Of a stretch of DNA of 9,070 nucleotides, positions 7,838 through 9,070 are shown piece after piece. Numbering within the stretch: the first letter of the stretch is position 1; each line of letters begins with the position of its first letter. Origin of the DNA: Bacteroidota bacterium (GTDB taxonomy: Bacteria; Bacteroidota; Bacteroidia; Bacteroidales; Lentimicrobiaceae); NCBI GenBank assembly GCA_023428585.1, contig JAEYXG010000291.1:1-9070 (forward strand), read 5' to 3'. The translations under genes were made by a program, and so were the position numbers. The notes beneath the pieces are model-generated. The model had not been told where the DNA came from. It was given only the letters and a program-made list of their open reading frames with translations, and made no database searches.

Positions 7838-7862
7838 TAAAAACTTAATTTGTCTTTTTTTT
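7831..7862 (+). terminator. Hairpin followed by a T8 run, terminator-like on the plus strand
   Basis: AAGACAA (7831-7837) pairs with TTGTCTT (7850-7856) across a 12-nt AT-rich loop, and the right arm runs into eight T (7855-7862). The geometry is that of a weak intrinsic terminator for plus-strand transcription. The stem has only two G-C pairs, and no plus-strand gene lies upstream to need it. It overlaps the -33 element of the minus-strand promoter, so its inverted repeat could instead be regulatory or chance. Confidence 0.25.
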
Positions 7863-7953
7863 CTATACTAATGGGAATTTATTGAATAATTTGTTATCGA
7901 TCAAACCTCATTATTCTGTTGTAGCCATAGTACGTATTAGAATAGTGAACATT

Positions 7954-7968
7954 CATTATTAAATAATG
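7954..7968. repeat. Short AT palindrome CATTATT-A-AATAATG
   Basis: Seven bases on each side of a central A are perfectly complementary. It lies 26 bp after the stop of the gene ending at 7994. There is no T tract on either side. It may be an operator-like site or a chance event in AT-rich DNA. Confidence 0.25.
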
Positions 7969-7993
7969 GAAGCACCTGGATTATAATGTATTA

Positions 7994-9070
7994 TCATCTT
8001 AATTCCAATAATGAGCTTTCACCTTCGTCTGTAATGGCACCAAGAAAATAGTCATAATCATCAAGAAGTGTTACAAGGTTATATTGACTCAATAAATCGA
8101 AGGTACGGTCAATTATTTCTACCTTAAAGTTATCGTTACCCTTCTTTTTCATAAAAAGTACAAATCTTGAAGGAGGTGTTACATCAACGGATAACCCGGT
8201 TTGATTGTATGACATGACAGGAATTTGCCATTGTTGTGGAGAATTTTTCTCTTTTCCCAATGGTATTGAAATCATTTCTTCCTTAATGGAAAAGTTTGGC
8301 TTGACATCCAGATAAATGAATTTCTCGTCGTGATGTACCTTTAGAATTTTATCGTTTGTCAATATTCTTTTTCCCTTCAACTGGCCAAAGTTCCTTTTAT
8401 CAAATTTAATGGTCAATGGAGTCTGAATAATAGAATAGTCAATTTCTCTTTTTTTACTGTATTTAAATTCCAGATTAATCATTTTCTTATTCTTACTGAA
8501 GTACACTGTATCAACCGCTTCCTTAGCATGTAGATATTCTATTGCCTGATTATAATTGATTTTGGCAATTCGTGCGTTCCCTATACCTTCAGCTACCGAT
8601 TGGTAGAGATCGTCCATAATCCTTACGGCCTCTACTTTCTTATTTTTCTCGAAGTAATATTCATGCCAGTGCAGGAAGTTTACATAGAAACCGTTATTAG
8701 TGGTGGTTAGCTGAACCTGCTTTTTTACGAAATCGGTGGCACTCGTGATATCTGTTGCATTTCTTATATCAGAAAAGAACCTGCCGCTGCATGGTCGGCT
8801 CATAATGTTTCTTGTATCATTAAAGTTTAGTTTACCTGAGAAGCCGGTGTTCTTACCATACCATGTAATACATGTGTCACCTGAGTTATATGCGGTATAC
8901 TCTGAGTTGCGCCCACCCAATATATAATTGGGTAAGCTGTCGGCATACGAAGTTTTCCCGCATCCATATGAAATAGTGGTGGGTCTCTTCAATGCTGCAG
9001 ATTCTATCTCTCTGATCTTTCTGTCAAGAATGTTCTTGTCATATATTGTTTTACAACTAGGGTAATAGAC
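7994..9070 (-). CDS. Uncharacterised protein, C-terminal part; possibly polysaccharide deacetylase-like
   Basis: The frame is open from the window edge to the TGA at 7996-7994 and gives 358 visible codons. The true start lies beyond 9070, and the internal TTG at 8992 is not a start. I do not firmly recognise the family. RPTTISYGCGK (visible residues 29-39) followed by ILGGRNSEYTA (50-60) resembles the strand and Arg-containing segment of NodB-type polysaccharide deacetylases. GFYVNFLHWHEYY (127-139) resembles the late strand and His motif of that fold. A segment ending in NYNQAIEYLHAKEAVDTVYF (about 172-191) is followed by a beta-rich C-terminal domain of about 165 residues. The N-terminal catalytic Asp/His motifs that would prove a deacetylase are not visible. 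It could be another carbohydrate-active enzyme or a non-enzymatic relative. The 283 bp gap and separate promoter suggest it is not co-transcribed with the DUF3857 pair. Confidence 0.6.
   Translation of the reverse strand, partial: VYYPSCKTIYDKNILDRKIREIESAALKRPTTISYGCGKTSYADSLPNYILGGRNSEYTAYNSGDTCITWYGKNTGFSGKLNFNDTRNIMSRPCSGRFFSDIRNATDITSATDFVKKQVQLTTTNNGFYVNFLHWHEYYFEKNKKVEAVRIMDDLYQSVAEGIGNARIAKINYNQAIEYLHAKEAVDTVYFSKNKKMINLEFKYSKKREIDYSIIQTPLTIKFDKRNFGQLKGKRILTNDKILKVHHDEKFIYLDVKPNFSIKEEMISIPLGKEKNSPQQWQIPVMSYNQTGLSVDVTPPSRFVLFMKKKGNDNFKVEIIDRTFDLLSQYNLVTLLDDYDYFLGAITDEGESSLLELR

Larger units (their letters stand above)
7711..7993. other. AT-rich intergenic region
   Basis: This stretch of 283 bp has no convincing gene on either strand. 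It contains a good promoter match for the downstream DUF3857 gene (7806-7837), a hairpin followed by eight T on the plus strand (7831-7862), and a short perfect palindrome (7954-7968). No recognisable terminator follows the gene that ends at 7994. Confidence 0.7.

Noticed and set aside
8992..8994. TTG as the start of the right-hand gene
   Set aside because: The frame stays open to the window edge with sensible coding sequence, so this is an internal Leu codon.

Overview
The window looks like chromosomal DNA from a member of the Bacteroidota. Three things point there. The protein families are typical: secreted DUF3857/transglutaminase-like proteins and a clustered menaquinone pathway. The two candidate promoters match the Bacteroidetes -7 consensus TAnnTTTG. 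Start codons lack clear Shine-Dalgarno sequences and sit in AT-rich leaders. Every supported gene lies on the minus strand, so transcription runs from position 9070 towards position 1.

Region by region, in transcription order. (1) 9070-7994 is the 3' part of a gene whose start lies outside the window; its product has a weak resemblance to the polysaccharide deacetylase/glycosidase fold. (2) 7993-7711 is an AT-rich intergenic region of 283 bp with a good promoter match for the next gene. (3) 7710-5863 encodes a secreted DUF3857/transglutaminase-like protein with the core Cys and His present. (4) 5851-3881, starting only 11 bp further on, encodes a second, divergent protein of the same architecture, interrupted by one in-frame TGA at codon 100. 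The reading frame is otherwise intact on both sides. (5) 3880-3749 is a 132 bp spacer with a second promoter match. (6) 3748-1 holds four consecutive menaquinone genes: menI (1,4-dihydroxy-2-naphthoyl-CoA thioesterase), menF (isochorismate synthase), menD (SEPHCHC synthase) and the 5' end of menB (naphthoate synthase), which runs off the window.

The men genes form a coherent operon. MenF turns chorismate into isochorismate, MenD condenses it with 2-oxoglutarate, MenB closes the second ring as DHNA-CoA, and MenI releases DHNA from CoA for prenylation. The menI stop and menF start share one base (TGATG), which implies translational coupling and fixes the menF start at 3320. The intermediate steps (menH, menC, menE) are not visible and may lie beyond position 1.

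I see no mobile element, CRISPR array, tRNA, rRNA or defence system, and nothing I would call a previously undescribed system. The points most worth a second look are the single nonsense codon in the second DUF3857 gene and the complementary loss of transglutaminase triad residues in the two neighbouring paralogues.
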